Assembly (NCBI RefSeq): GCF_014649755.1
Contig: NZ_BMTQ01000012.1
Location: forward strand, 62,001-126,000
Length of the DNA stretch: 64,000 nt
Reading direction: 5' to 3'
Source: Streptomyces litmocidini
GTDB lineage: Bacteria; Actinomycetota; Actinomycetes; Streptomycetales; Streptomycetaceae
Position numbers and translations under genes: made by a program. Of this stretch, positions 25,032 through 34,222 are shown piece after piece; the first letter of the stretch is position 1; each line of letters begins with the position of its first letter. Under the pieces are notes generated by a model. The model worked only from the letters and a program-made list of their open reading frames with translations, was not told the origin of the DNA and searched no databases.

Positions 25032-26075
25032 ATGCCCGAACTGCGTGTCGTGGCCGTCTCCAACGACGGCACACGACTGGTGCTGAAGGCTGCTGACAGC
25101 ACGGAGTACACGCTTCCGATCGACGAGCGGCTCCGTGCCGCCGTGCGCAACGACCGCGCGCGCCTCGGCCAGATCGAGATCGAGGTGGAGAGCCACCTCC
25201 GCCCCCGTGACATCCAGGCGCGGATACGAGCCGGTGCCTCCGCGGAGGAGGTCGCCCAGCTCGCCGGCATCCCCGTCGACCGCGTACGCCGCTTCGAGGG
25301 CCCCGTACTCGCGGAGCGCGCCTTCATGGCCGAGCGCGCCCGCAAGACCCCGGTCCGCAGGCCCGGGGAGAACAACGGCCCGCAGCTCGGCGAGGCGGTG
25401 CAGGAGCGGCTGCTGCTGCGCGGCGCCGAGAAGGACACCGTGCAGTGGGACTCCTGGCGGCGCGACGACGGCACCTGGGAGGTGCTGCTCGTCTACCGGG
25501 TCGCGGGCGAGGTCCACACGGCCAGCTGGACGTACGACCCGCCCCGGCGGCTCGTCCAGGCCGTGGACGACGAGGCGCGGGCCCTGATCGGCGAGACGGA
25601 CGACACGATCGCCGCCGCGCCGGAACCGAGCTTCCCCTTCGTGCCGCGCATCGCCCGGCTGCCCCGGGACAGGCCGCTCGACCGGGCCCTGGACCGTCAG
25701 ATCGACCGTTCCGACCGGCAGCTGGAGCGGGCGACCGCGTCCGCCGAGCCGGAGGAGGAGCGGGACTCCCTGACGAGCCTCCTGGAGGCCGTGCCGAACT
25801 TCCGCGGCGACATGGTCGTGCCCGAACAGCCGGACTCCTCGGAACCCTCGGAGGAATCCGAGGCGGAGGAGCCGCCGGCCCCGGCCGCCTCGGCGGGCGC
25901 GGGCTCGGCCTACGCCGACGTCCTGATGCCCCGCGCGGTCTCGGGCCACCGCGACCGCCTGCACGGCGCGACGGACCGCCAGGCCGAGGCGGACGGCGTC
26001 CGCCCGGGCCGCCGCGCCGCCGTACCGAGCTGGGACGAGATCGTCTTCGGCACCCGCAGGAAGAAGCAGGACTGA
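25032..26075 (+). CDS. sepH: SepH septation protein (DUF3071)
   Basis: This 347-residue cell-division protein binds and organises FtsZ during sporulation septation. The ATG at 25032 follows GGGAGG. The N-terminal DUF3071 domain (about 1-165) includes a helix-turn-helix-like motif at about 70-90 (SAEEVAQLAGIPVDRVRRFEG). The middle is variable and acidic. The conserved C-terminal tail ends in VPSWDEIVFGTRRKK, a SepH hallmark. Length and both conserved ends match the family. Monocistronic, with a terminator downstream. Confidence 0.93.
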   Translation: MPELRVVAVSNDGTRLVLKAADSTEYTLPIDERLRAAVRNDRARLGQIEIEVESHLRPRDIQARIRAGASAEEVAQLAGIPVDRVRRFEGPVLAERAFMAERARKTPVRRPGENNGPQLGEAVQERLLLRGAEKDTVQWDSWRRDDGTWEVLLVYRVAGEVHTASWTYDPPRRLVQAVDDEARALIGETDDTIAAAPEPSFPFVPRIARLPRDRPLDRALDRQIDRSDRQLERATASAEPEEERDSLTSLLEAVPNFRGDMVVPEQPDSSEPSEESEAEEPPAPAASAGAGSAYADVLMPRAVSGHRDRLHGATDRQAEADGVRPGRRAAVPSWDEIVFGTRRKKQD

Positions 26076-26120
26076 CGGACGTACGCGGGCGTGGGTACGG
26101 GTGCGGTACCGGCCCCGTCC

Positions 26121-26277
26121 ACGCGCCCGCGTGCGCGAGGCGCGGGCCCGCCCTCGCTGCGCGCACGCGTGGAGGGGCGCGGGCCGGTGACCCGTGTGCG
26201 GCCGCGCCACGGGCGGCGGGACCGGACGCGCCCGTGTGCGCGAGGCGTGGGGCCGGCCCTGTCGCGCGCACGTGCGT
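26121..26277. repeat. Diverged direct repeat of about 50 bp in the sepH downstream spacer
   Basis: Positions 26121-26171 and 26226-26277 are similar (both begin ACGCGCCCG and contain GTGCGCGAGGCG and CGCGCAC), with start-to-start distance 105. The 26076-26398 spacer is extremely G+C-rich and shows no gene with a ribosome site. Confidence 0.45.
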
Positions 26278-26353
26278 GCGGGACGCGGAGCCGCAGTCCG
26301 CACGGCGCCGCGTCACGGGACGGCAGGGCCGGGCGCTCGCACGCTCGTGAGGG

Positions 26354-26390
26354 GGCGGGGCCCGCGGCGCTCGGCGGCGCGGGCCCCGCC
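26354..26390. terminator. Bidirectional hairpin between sepH and the sulfurtransferase
   Basis: 13-bp stem (26354-26366 with 26378-26390), 11-base loop, immediately past the sulfurtransferase stop codon at 26399. Confidence 0.65.
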
Positions 26391-26398
26391 GTACGACG

Positions 26399-27226
26399 TC
26401 AGCGCGGGGCCGGGCCCGTGGCGACCGGGCGGGTGGGGTCCGACGACCATTCCGACCAGGAGCCGGCGTAGAGGCCCGCGGGGATGCCCGCGATCTCCAG
26501 GGCGAGCACCTCGTGGGCGCCCGAGACGCCCGAACCGCAGTAGACGGCCACCGGGGTCCCCCCGGTCGCGCCGAGCGCGACGAAGCGGTCCCGCAGGGCG
26601 TCGGCCGCCAGGAAGAGGCCCTCGGCGTCGACGTTCTCCGTCGTCGGGGCCGAGACCGCGCCCGGGATGTGCCCGCCGACCCGGTCGATCGGCTCCACGT
26701 CGCCCCGGTAGCGCTCGGCCGCCCGCGCGTCCAGGAGCAGCCCCGTGTCGGGCAGCGCCGCGGCCGCGTCGGCGTCGAGCAGCTCCAGGGCGCCCGGCTC
26801 CGGCCGGAAGTCGCCCGGCTCCGGCGCCGGGACCTTCTCCGTGAGCTCCCCCGGCCAGGCAGCGAGGCCCCCGTCCAGGACCCGCACGTCCGGGTGGCCC
26901 GCCCAGCGGAGCAGCCACCAGGCGCGGGCCGCGCCCCAGCCGAGGCCCCCGTCGTAGACGACGACCGGCCGGTCCGCCGAGACGCCCGCCCGGCGCATCG
27001 CGGCCCCGAAGGCCTCGGGGTCGGGCAGCGGGTGGCGGCCGCCGCTCCCGGGCGGGCCCGCGAGTTCCGCGTCCAGGTCGACGTAGACCGCGCCGGGGAG
27101 GTGACCGGCCTCGTAGGCGGGCCGTCCGGGCGGCCCGCCGAGCGTCCAGCGGACGTCCAGGAGGACCGGCGGCCGGTCCCCGGCCGACTCGCTCAGCAGT
27201 TCGCTTGCGGAGATGATGGGCTTCAT
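26399..27226 (-). CDS. Sulfurtransferase, two rhodanese domains
   Basis: This 275-residue thiosulfate/3-mercaptopyruvate sulfurtransferase has an inactive N-terminal rhodanese domain (VLLDVRWTLGG... AYEAGHLPGAVYVDLD) and a catalytic C-terminal one with Cys230 in VYCGSGVSGAHE. The CGSG-type loop favours mercaptopyruvate-like donors over the CRxGxxR of thiosulfate enzymes. The ATG at 27226 is preferred because GAGGA stands about eight bases before it, whereas the ATG at 27235 abuts that site. Confidence 0.88.
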   Translation of the reverse strand: MKPIISASELLSESAGDRPPVLLDVRWTLGGPPGRPAYEAGHLPGAVYVDLDAELAGPPGSGGRHPLPDPEAFGAAMRRAGVSADRPVVVYDGGLGWGAARAWWLLRWAGHPDVRVLDGGLAAWPGELTEKVPAPEPGDFRPEPGALELLDADAAAALPDTGLLLDARAAERYRGDVEPIDRVGGHIPGAVSAPTTENVDAEGLFLAADALRDRFVALGATGGTPVAVYCGSGVSGAHEVLALEIAGIPAGLYAGSWSEWSSDPTRPVATGPAPR

Positions 27227-27384
27227 GGGAGCCATCCTCGCGCAGCCGCACGGCCGCGGGGACGGACCCGGCGACCTCCGGCGGGATCGCGCCGCGTTCG
27301 GTGTGGCCTGGGCACGTCGTGCCCCCGTCGGTGTCACCATCGGACGGTGCACGGCCACGACGACGGTCCGAGGAGAGTGCGACG

Positions 27385-28158
27385 ATGACCGAGGCGACTC
27401 CGCGCCCGCCCGGCACGCCCTGCTGGGTGAGCCTGATGGTGCACGGGATCGACGCCACGCAGGAGTTCTACCGCGCGCTCTTCGGCTGGGACTTCGTCCC
27501 CGGTCCGCAGCAGCTCGGCCCGTACGTGCGCGCGCTGCTCGGCGGCAAGGAGGTGGCCGGCATCGGCCAGCTGCCGCCCGACCGGCACCTGCGGATCGCC
27601 TGGACCCCCTACCTGGCCACGGCGGACGCCGACGAGACGGCCGAGGACATCCGCAGCTGCGGCGGCACCGTCGCCGTCGGCCCGCTGGACGCGGGCGAGG
27701 CGGGCCGACTGGTCATCTGCTCCGATCCGTCCGGCGCGGTCTTCGGCGTCTGGCAGGCGGAGGCGCACCACGGCACGGCGGCGGCGGGACCGCCGGGGAC
27801 GCCGGTGTGGAACGAGCTCCTCACGTACGAGACGTCCTCGGTCGGCAAGTTCTACCGGTCGGTCTTCGGCTACGAGGTGGAGCCGGCCGTCTCGGCCGAC
27901 CACGACTACGCGACGCTCCACGTGGCCGGGGCCCCGGTGGCCTCGCTGCACGGCGTCGGCAACGCGCTGCCCCGGGACCGGGGCCCGCACTGGATGACGT
28001 ACTTCGAGGTCGCCGAAACGGACGCGGCCGCGGAGCTCGTCCTGGAGCTCGGCGGCCGGGTGCTGCGCCCGCCGCGCGAGGGCACGGCGGGCCGGCTCGC
28101 CCTGGTGGCGGACCCGGAGGGCGCGGTCTTCACCCTGGTCAGGTCCGCCGGGCACTGA
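27385..28158 (+). CDS. VOC-family protein, two glyoxalase-like halves
   Basis: This 257-residue protein has two vicinal-oxygen-chelate halves (about 12-122 and 140-255). Each begins with the beta-strand/helix pattern of paired beta-alpha-beta-beta-beta units (CWVSLMVHGIDATQEFYRALFGWDF and VWNELLTYETSSVGKFYRSVFGYEV). Such proteins include dioxygenases, lyases and resistance proteins; the family is often labelled hydroxylase or CFP30B antigen. Metal ligands are not obvious, so binding rather than catalysis is possible. GAGGAG precedes the ATG. Confidence 0.8.
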   Translation: MTEATPRPPGTPCWVSLMVHGIDATQEFYRALFGWDFVPGPQQLGPYVRALLGGKEVAGIGQLPPDRHLRIAWTPYLATADADETAEDIRSCGGTVAVGPLDAGEAGRLVICSDPSGAVFGVWQAEAHHGTAAAGPPGTPVWNELLTYETSSVGKFYRSVFGYEVEPAVSADHDYATLHVAGAPVASLHGVGNALPRDRGPHWMTYFEVAETDAAAELVLELGGRVLRPPREGTAGRLALVADPEGAVFTLVRSAGH

Positions 28159-28233
28159 GCGCCGCCGGATCCGGTTGCGGCGGGCGGTGCCGGCGCGGAG
28201 GGCGATGCCGCTCCCGCTCCGCCCGTCCGCCGC

Positions 28234-29589
28234 TCAGCCGCGGCGGCTCCGGGTCAGGCCGCGGCGCAGCCGGGAGGTGCCGGTTCGGTCCGGGGCGGGG
28301 CCGCCGCCCGGGAGGCCGAGCAGGGTCAGCCGTTCCGCGGTGAAGTGGTGCGCGGTGCCGGGGTCGGCGTGGTGCTCCGCCAGGAAGGCGGCGGCCTCCT
28401 CGCGGAGCCCCGGGTGGGCCTTGTGCCGCATGCAGTAGCCGACGGCCCTGACCAGGGGCGTGAGCGAGGCCGGGGCCGCTCCGGGCACGGCGGGTTCCCC
28501 GTCGCCCTCCAGGTCCGCGACCAGGTGGTCGACGACGGTGAGCGGGATGCGGTTGCTGTTCTCGAAGGGGGTGAGCCGTTCGAGGACCTCGGCGGTGCCC
28601 ACGCGCGCGACGGGGATGCCGTAGTAGACGGCGGCGGTGAGCATCGCGGTGGAGAAGCAGCCGACGACGAGCTCGGGCCGGCAGCGCTCGTAGAAGGTCT
28701 CGGCGAGCAGCGGGCCGTCGAGGACCGTGAGCCGCACCCCGCTCCGCCCGGCCTCCTCGTCGAGGGCCTGGGAGTAGCGGACGGGGGCGGTCGGGTGCGG
28801 CTTGAAGACCACCGACCGGTGACCGGCCGCGGCGGCCCCGCGCAGCATCCGTACGTGCAGCTCCTCCTCCTCCTCGGGGGTGAGCAGGGAGAGGGCGGCG
28901 AGGTACTGGCCGAGCAGCAGGGCCGTCGGCCCGGCGGCCGCCGCCCGCGCGATCCGCGGGTCGTCGGCCGCCTCCTCGGCGAGCTCGGCGAGGACGGCGC
29001 GGAAGGCGGCGTCGGGGACGAGCTCGGGCTCGACCCCGTACTCGCTCAGGAGGAGGGGGCGGAGGCCCGGCACCAGGTCGAGGTGGAGCACGCGGCGGAC
29101 GCGGCAGGCGATCGACTGCGCGAGGTCGGAGCGGGTCGGGCCGTAACTCATCAGGCCGTCGGCGTAGACGTGCACGGCGCTTTCGGGGAAGGCGCCGGCG
29201 AGCGCCTTGGCCGGGTTGACCTGGATGGATTCGACGATCAGCTCGACCGGTCCGGTGCCGAGGTCCCAGGCGGTGCGCAGGACGCGCTGCCAGAGCGGGG
29301 CCTCCTCGGGGCGGGGGGCCCAGGCGGCGGGGTGGTACGGGTGGATCGTCTCGTTCCAGTCGAGGGTGCCGTCGAAGCGGGCGGCGATCCGCCCGTACCC
29401 GGTCATGGTCTCCAGGCGCAGCGCGGTCTCCGGGATCTCGGCGTTGTGCGAGATCAGCAGGAGCCTGCGGGCGGAGTCGCGGGGGCCGAACCGTCCGGCG
29501 TCGAGCGCGGCGGCGAGGGTGGCCGCGCCGTACAGGGTGGACACCTGGAAGATCTGGACCGGCGTGTCGGGGGCGGCGTCGGGGGCCAT
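28234..29589 (-). CDS. Polysialyltransferase-like glycosyltransferase
   Basis: This 451-residue protein resembles the alpha-2,8-polysialyltransferase family (PF07388-type). It opens QIFQVSTLYGAATLAAALDAG, carries the phosphate-binding FKPHP in the C-terminal half, and ends with VVGCFSTAMLTAAVYYGIP, the motif that lines the CMP-sugar site. A sialic acid substrate is not implied: bacterial members transfer various sugars to surface glycans. The start lies three bases after the GT2 stop, so the two are coupled. Confidence 0.8.
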   Translation of the reverse strand: MAPDAAPDTPVQIFQVSTLYGAATLAAALDAGRFGPRDSARRLLLISHNAEIPETALRLETMTGYGRIAARFDGTLDWNETIHPYHPAAWAPRPEEAPLWQRVLRTAWDLGTGPVELIVESIQVNPAKALAGAFPESAVHVYADGLMSYGPTRSDLAQSIACRVRRVLHLDLVPGLRPLLLSEYGVEPELVPDAAFRAVLAELAEEAADDPRIARAAAAGPTALLLGQYLAALSLLTPEEEEELHVRMLRGAAAAGHRSVVFKPHPTAPVRYSQALDEEAGRSGVRLTVLDGPLLAETFYERCRPELVVGCFSTAMLTAAVYYGIPVARVGTAEVLERLTPFENSNRIPLTVVDHLVADLEGDGEPAVPGAAPASLTPLVRAVGYCMRHKAHPGLREEAAAFLAEHHADPGTAHHFTAERLTLLGLPGGGPAPDRTGTSRLRRGLTRSRRG

Positions 29590-29592
29590 GGG

Positions 29593-30558
29593 TCAGGCGG
29601 TCCTTCCGGTGTCGCGCAGGCTCCGGAGGAGGGTGCTGCGCGGGGTGTCCATGGTGGCGAGGGTCTCGTCGAGGACCTCCTGCGGCATGCGGTGCAGGGC
29701 GCCCCGGACGTCGGTGCGCAGCCGCGCGGCGACGGCGGGCTCGTAGGTGTCCGCTTTGCCCATGTGGAAGGCGATCATCGCGCAGTAGGTGCGGACCGCC
29801 TTCGGGAGGAAGCGGTCGGCCTCCGCGTCCCGGGAGACCTCGTCGAGCAGGAGGTCGTACGAGGGGATGAAGTCCAGCTGCCGGTTGTCGGAGATCTGGG
29901 TGAGCGAGGTGGTGACGCCCCTCCGGTAGAAGACGCCGTGCAGGGAGAGCGCCGCGAACGTGCGCGCCTTGAGGTGGAGGCGCCAGACCCAGAGCCGGTC
30001 CTCGGCGGTCCTCAGCGAGGTCTCGAAGCGGGATCCACCGTCCTCGAAGAGGCGTCCGCTGTAGATGCCGAAGGGGACGAAGGGATAGTCGACCATCGTC
30101 ACCATGGAGGCGGGCGAGATTCCGTCCCTGGGGTCCATCACGGTGTCGCGCCGTTGGGCGGGGGCATAGCGGATCTGCCGCTTCCGGCCTTCCGACAGGA
30201 CGTGGTCGGTGCGGGCGAAGTCACAGCCCAGACGGGAGATCCCGGCCACGGCGGCGCTCAAATGGCCGGGGGCGTACCAGTCGTCTCCGTCGAGGAAGGT
30301 GAGGTAGTCGCCGCGCGCCGCGTCGATTCCGGTGTTGCGGGCCTGGGCGACGCCCTGGTTCGTCTCGTGCCGGATGACGGTGGCGTTCGGCAGGCGGTCC
30401 TGCCAGCGGTCGAGGATCTCGGGGGTCTCGTCCGTCGAGCAGTCGTCGATCAGCAGGAACTCGAATTCCGGATCCGCGTTGTTCGCGAGACTGCGCAAGG
30501 TGTCGGGCGCATATGCCCCGACATTGTGGAACGGTACGACGACGGACAGTTTCGGCAC
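29593..30558 (-). CDS. Glycosyltransferase family 2
   Basis: This 321-residue GT-A enzyme has VPKLSVVVPFHNVGAY at the N-terminus, DDCSTDETPEIL for UDP/nucleotide contact, and LDGDDWY carrying the DxD metal motif. The C-terminal part (about 200-320) is helical and variable. I prefer the GTG at 30558, which follows GGGGA by six bases, to the TTG at 30585. It is encoded directly upstream of the polysialyltransferase-like gene. Confidence 0.85.
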   Translation of the reverse strand: MPKLSVVVPFHNVGAYAPDTLRSLANNADPEFEFLLIDDCSTDETPEILDRWQDRLPNATVIRHETNQGVAQARNTGIDAARGDYLTFLDGDDWYAPGHLSAAVAGISRLGCDFARTDHVLSEGRKRQIRYAPAQRRDTVMDPRDGISPASMVTMVDYPFVPFGIYSGRLFEDGGSRFETSLRTAEDRLWVWRLHLKARTFAALSLHGVFYRRGVTTSLTQISDNRQLDFIPSYDLLLDEVSRDAEADRFLPKAVRTYCAMIAFHMGKADTYEPAVAARLRTDVRGALHRMPQEVLDETLATMDTPRSTLLRSLRDTGRTA

Positions 30559-30687
30559 TCGGGATCCCCACACTGCATCAGACAATTCAACACCGTTACG
30601 GCGGGCACGGTAACGACCGACCTTTCCCGGCGAACGAGCCGCGCGTGCACTCCGGGTGAACTCTTGTCGTCCCCGGCGGAAACCCCG

Positions 30688-33291
30688 TCACCTCCGGGCC
30701 CGTCGGCGGTGCGGGAGCCACGTCAGGGCGAGCGCGAGGAGCGCCGCCGCGCCGACCGCGCCGCCGAGCTTCAGCCCCGGCGGCCGGAAGGAGCAGCTGA
30801 CGGTGCTCGCCCGTCCGTCGAGGGGGACGGCGACGAGGCCCTCGTACGCGCGCGCGGGGCGGGGATCCGCGTCGCCGGCGGCGCAGCGCCAGCCGGAGAT
30901 GCGCGGCGCGGCGAGGACCGCGACTCTCCCGCTGCCCGGCGGCAGTTCGGCCGTGACGGTGTGTCCGGTGGCACGCACGCGCGTGGCGCCGCCGGCGGTG
31001 AGCTGCCGCACGGCGGAGTCGAGCCGTGCGCGGACCAGGCAGCCGATCGGTTCCCGGGGCAGCCGCACCTCGCCCTCGGGCCCCAGGTCGATCCGTACCG
31101 CGCCGGAGTCCGGGACGGTGCCGAGGGCCCGCATGGGGGCGCGTACGGAGGGCGGTCTGCCGTCGAAGTCCACGGGCCGCTCCCCCGCCAGGGCCGCCGT
31201 GCCCTTGTACTCGGGTGCCCAGAACCAGAGCCGGGAGCCCGCGGGGCAGCGGGCGGCGAGGGTGTGTCCGGTACGGCTCGGGGCGGGCAGTTCGTACACG
31301 TCGGCGCCGAGCAGGCGCTCCTGCCGGGCGAAGGCCGAGTCGCCGGGGTGCGTGGCCGGGCGCCCCGCCGGGCGGACGGTGACCAGGGGCGGCACGGGGG
31401 TGGTGGTGGCGGTGACCGTGGCGCGGGGCGCGGCGTCCTGCCGTACGGGCTCCGCGGGCTCCGAGCGCAGCCGGGTGCCGATGGAGAAGAGGGCGTCCGC
31501 GACGGGGTTGTCGAGGCTGGTCGGGTGCCGGCCCTTCGCGTAGTGGCCGAAGCCGAGGGAGGCCAGGGTCCGGGAGGTCACGTCGGAGGTGAGGCTGCTG
31601 TAGTAGTCGGCGCCCTGTCCCCCGACGAGCAGCACGTCGTTGCCTCCGGGCACCTCGCCGGGGTCCGTGCGGTACCGGGGCCAGGCGTCCGCGCGGGCCG
31701 TCTCGGCGGTGACCGTCTCCTGCCAGGGGCCGACCCGGGGCGACCAGGAGACCTCGCTCCGCCGCTGCTCCTCGATCCGCTTGCCGCTGACGGCCACCTC
31801 GCCGGCCTGGGCGGCGACGAGCAGGACCACGGCCAGGACGGGGAGCACGCGCGCGCGGAGGGCCCGGTCCGGCCGCACGCGCGCGGGGCCGCGGCGGTCG
31901 GCGGCCAGGGCGAGGGGGACGGCGGCGAGCGCGAGGAGCGCGGCCGCGCCGGAGGCGGGGAAGGTCCACCGGTCGATCTCGGCGCTCCCCCGTGCCGTCC
32001 ACGCCAGGGCCCCGAGCAGCGCCACGCCCGCGAGGAGCGCGACCGGCCGCGGTACGCCCCGGGCGACGGAGAACCAGGCGGCGACGATCGACAGGCCGCA
32101 CAGGACGAAGGCCTGTCGGTACGGGATGCCGTTGGGCGAGGCGCCCGCGTGCCACAGCAGGTGCGTGGGCTCCCACTGGAGGGAGAGCGCCACCAGGACG
32201 ATCGCGGCCGTCCAGCCCGCCCGGACGCGCGGGGCGACGGCCCGGTTGAAGGGCAGCGTCAGCGCGAGGGCGAGGGCGGGCGTGCCGATGAAGAGGGCGG
32301 GACTGGCGACGCTCGCGGTGGCGGGCAGGAACCGGGCGAGGACGTCCCTCCAGGGCGCCGGGGCGAAGACGGTCTCGGGGGTGGGGTCGGCGACCTTCGT
32401 GGCGAGGAAGACGACCGTGACGAGCGGTGCGGCGAGCCCGATGCCGATGAGGACGCTCCGGGCGGCGCGCAGTGCCCCGGCGAGGCGCCGTCGGGCATCG
32501 GCGGTCTCCTCGGCGGTGAGGAGGCGGACGGCGAGGACGACGGCGGCGCCGAGCGTCGCCATGTACGCGGTGTAGAAGTTGGCGATCCAGGCCAGGGCCA
32601 CGACGAGGGGGCCGAGGACGGGGCGGCGGCCGGTGCGGGCCCCTTCTCCGACCAGGCAGAGCAGGGGGAAGGCGATGAGCCCGTCGAGCCACATCGGGAC
32701 GGTGGAGCCGTGGTCGAGGGTCCAGCCGGAGAGCGCGTAGGCGGTGCCGAGCACGGCGGCGACCGGGCACGGGCCGGGGCGCAGCCGCGGGAGCAGCAGC
32801 GCCATCGCGGCCGCCGCCGCGGCGATCTTGGCGGTGGTGACGACGTACAGCGCGAGTTCGACGCGGTCCGCCGGGAAGAGCACGACCAGCAGGTCGAAGG
32901 GGCTGCTCAGGTAGGTGCCGATGTCGCCGAGGAAGTTGGAGCCGAAGCCGGAGTTCCAGTTGAGGAAGGCGTCGCCGTGCGTCTCGCCGAGCAGGAAGGC
33001 CCGCCAGTAGGCGTGGAACGGCAGGTACTGCTGGCCGAGGTCGACGGTGTTCCGGGTCACCGGGCCGAAGGGGTACGTGCGGGAGAGCCGGGTGGCGAGG
33101 CAGAACAGGGCCGCGGTGAGCAGGGCGGCGGCGGCCGGGGCCCGCAGGGCCGCGAACCGTCGCCGCTCGTCGCCGCGGCGCCGCTCCGCCTCGTCGCGTG
33201 CGGTCTCGTCCTCGGCTCGGGCGGCCTCGACGGCGGGGGGCACACGTCCTCCAGGGGGCGCACGGTACGGAGGGCCCGGAGGGGTCGTCAC
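30688..33291 (-). CDS. YfhO-family multi-pass membrane protein
   Basis: This approximately 867-residue protein has a polar N-terminal tail, more than ten hydrophobic helices (residues about 50-480) and a large extracytoplasmic C-terminal part with a final transmembrane helix and a basic end (WLPHRRRARR). YfhO-type proteins are GT-C-like membrane glycosyltransferases acting with polyprenyl-phosphate sugars; in Bacillus YfhO glycosylates teichoic acid. The segment TVDLGQQYLPFHAYW has the conserved acidic loop near TM1. The start is uncertain (GTG 33291 preferred over TTG 33330; neither has a good site). Confidence 0.78.
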   Translation of the reverse strand: MTTPPGPPYRAPPGGRVPPAVEAARAEDETARDEAERRRGDERRRFAALRAPAAAALLTAALFCLATRLSRTYPFGPVTRNTVDLGQQYLPFHAYWRAFLLGETHGDAFLNWNSGFGSNFLGDIGTYLSSPFDLLVVLFPADRVELALYVVTTAKIAAAAAAMALLLPRLRPGPCPVAAVLGTAYALSGWTLDHGSTVPMWLDGLIAFPLLCLVGEGARTGRRPVLGPLVVALAWIANFYTAYMATLGAAVVLAVRLLTAEETADARRRLAGALRAARSVLIGIGLAAPLVTVVFLATKVADPTPETVFAPAPWRDVLARFLPATASVASPALFIGTPALALALTLPFNRAVAPRVRAGWTAAIVLVALSLQWEPTHLLWHAGASPNGIPYRQAFVLCGLSIVAAWFSVARGVPRPVALLAGVALLGALAWTARGSAEIDRWTFPASGAAALLALAAVPLALAADRRGPARVRPDRALRARVLPVLAVVLLVAAQAGEVAVSGKRIEEQRRSEVSWSPRVGPWQETVTAETARADAWPRYRTDPGEVPGGNDVLLVGGQGADYYSSLTSDVTSRTLASLGFGHYAKGRHPTSLDNPVADALFSIGTRLRSEPAEPVRQDAAPRATVTATTTPVPPLVTVRPAGRPATHPGDSAFARQERLLGADVYELPAPSRTGHTLAARCPAGSRLWFWAPEYKGTAALAGERPVDFDGRPPSVRAPMRALGTVPDSGAVRIDLGPEGEVRLPREPIGCLVRARLDSAVRQLTAGGATRVRATGHTVTAELPPGSGRVAVLAAPRISGWRCAAGDADPRPARAYEGLVAVPLDGRASTVSCSFRPPGLKLGGAVGAAALLALALTWLPHRRRARR

Positions 33292-33426
33292 GGGCCGGCC
33301 GCCATTACCGCCGAGGCGGACGACCCGCAACCGAGCGGCAGGCGCTCTTCAGGCGCACCCCGGGTGAACTCCGGGTGCCGACGGCGCCGTCGGCTTCCCG
33401 TGTCGCCCCGCGGGCGCCGGGACGGC

Positions 33427-34044
33427 TCACCCCGCGGGCGCCGGGTCGACGAGCTCGTCGACCGTGCGGGCCACCGTGCCGAACAGGTCCCGGAGCGTCG
33501 TGAGGCTCGCGGCCCGGAGGACCTCCGCCGGCAGGACGGTGCCGTCCGGCGCCTCCAGGGGGCGGGTCGCGGTGGCCTCGGCGACCACGGTCGGCCGGTA
33601 GCCGAGGTTGAAGGCGCCCTGGGCGGTGAAGAGGACGCACATGTGGGTCATGAAGCCGGCGATGACCAGGTCGCCGCTCACGCCCAGCCCCTTGAGGGTC
33701 TCCTCCAGGTCCGTGGCGCGGAAGGCGTCGGGGAACTGCTTGACGACGACCTTCTCGCCCTCGACCGGGGCGACTTCGTCGCTGATCGAGCCGATCTCGG
33801 CCCGGATGTCGTACGGGGTTCCCTCCCCGCCGTCGTTGACGACGTGGACGACCGGGGTGCCCGCCGCGCGGGCGGCGGCGAGCAGCCGGGCGCCGGCGGC
33901 CACGGCCTCCTCGGCGCCGTCGAGCCGCATGACGCCGGTGCGGTAGGTGTTCTGGAAATCGATCATGATCAGCGCCGACTCCTCCAGTCGCGGCAGCTCC
34001 TGGGGCAGGCCGATCACATCGCGCAGGGTGGTGGACACGGTCAT
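33427..34044 (-). CDS. Isochorismatase-family cysteine hydrolase
   Basis: This 205-residue alpha/beta hydrolase has the catalytic triad Asp29 (LIMIDFQNTY), Lys102 (VVVKQFPDAF) and Cys136 (GFMTHMCVLFT). The ATG at 34044 follows AAAGGA. Members act as isochorismatases, nicotinamidases or ureido/amide hydrolases; the substrate here is open. It is divergent from a TetR gene, and inverted GTTAGC/GCTAAC elements in the shared gap suggest direct repression by it. Confidence 0.85.
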   Translation of the reverse strand: MTVSTTLRDVIGLPQELPRLEESALIMIDFQNTYRTGVMRLDGAEEAVAAGARLLAAARAAGTPVVHVVNDGGEGTPYDIRAEIGSISDEVAPVEGEKVVVKQFPDAFRATDLEETLKGLGVSGDLVIAGFMTHMCVLFTAQGAFNLGYRPTVVAEATATRPLEAPDGTVLPAEVLRAASLTTLRDLFGTVARTVDELVDPAPAG

Positions 34045-34109
34045 GGCGGTTCCTTTCGTCGTGAACGGCGGGACGGCCCGGGGGCGCCGCCTCCGGACGT
34101 GTTTCACAC

Positions 34110-34137
34110 GCTAACACGGTTCGTTAGCGACGATAAC
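34110..34137. promoter_or_regulatory. Operator-like repeat in the hydrolase promoter
   Basis: GCTAAC (34110-34115) and GTTAGC (34123-34128) form an inverted repeat with a 7-base spacer, and the same region continues into GTTAGCGACGATAAC (34123-34137). A similar element recurs at 34199-34213. Likely site for the divergent TetR protein. Confidence 0.55.
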
Positions 34138-34198
34138 AAGCAGGGGAACGGCGCTACGCGCGGTCGCCCCCGGCACGGGATCCGCCCAGGTCCGCGGC

Positions 34199-34213
34199 GT
34201 TAGCGCTGTTATC
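34199..34213. promoter_or_regulatory. Second operator-like element, next to the tetR start
   Basis: GTTAGCGCTGTTATC shares GTTAGCG and the TTATC/GATAA block with the 34123-34137 element and ends nine bases before the tetR ATG, which suggests autoregulation. Confidence 0.5.
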
Positions 34214-34222
34214 GTGGAAGCC

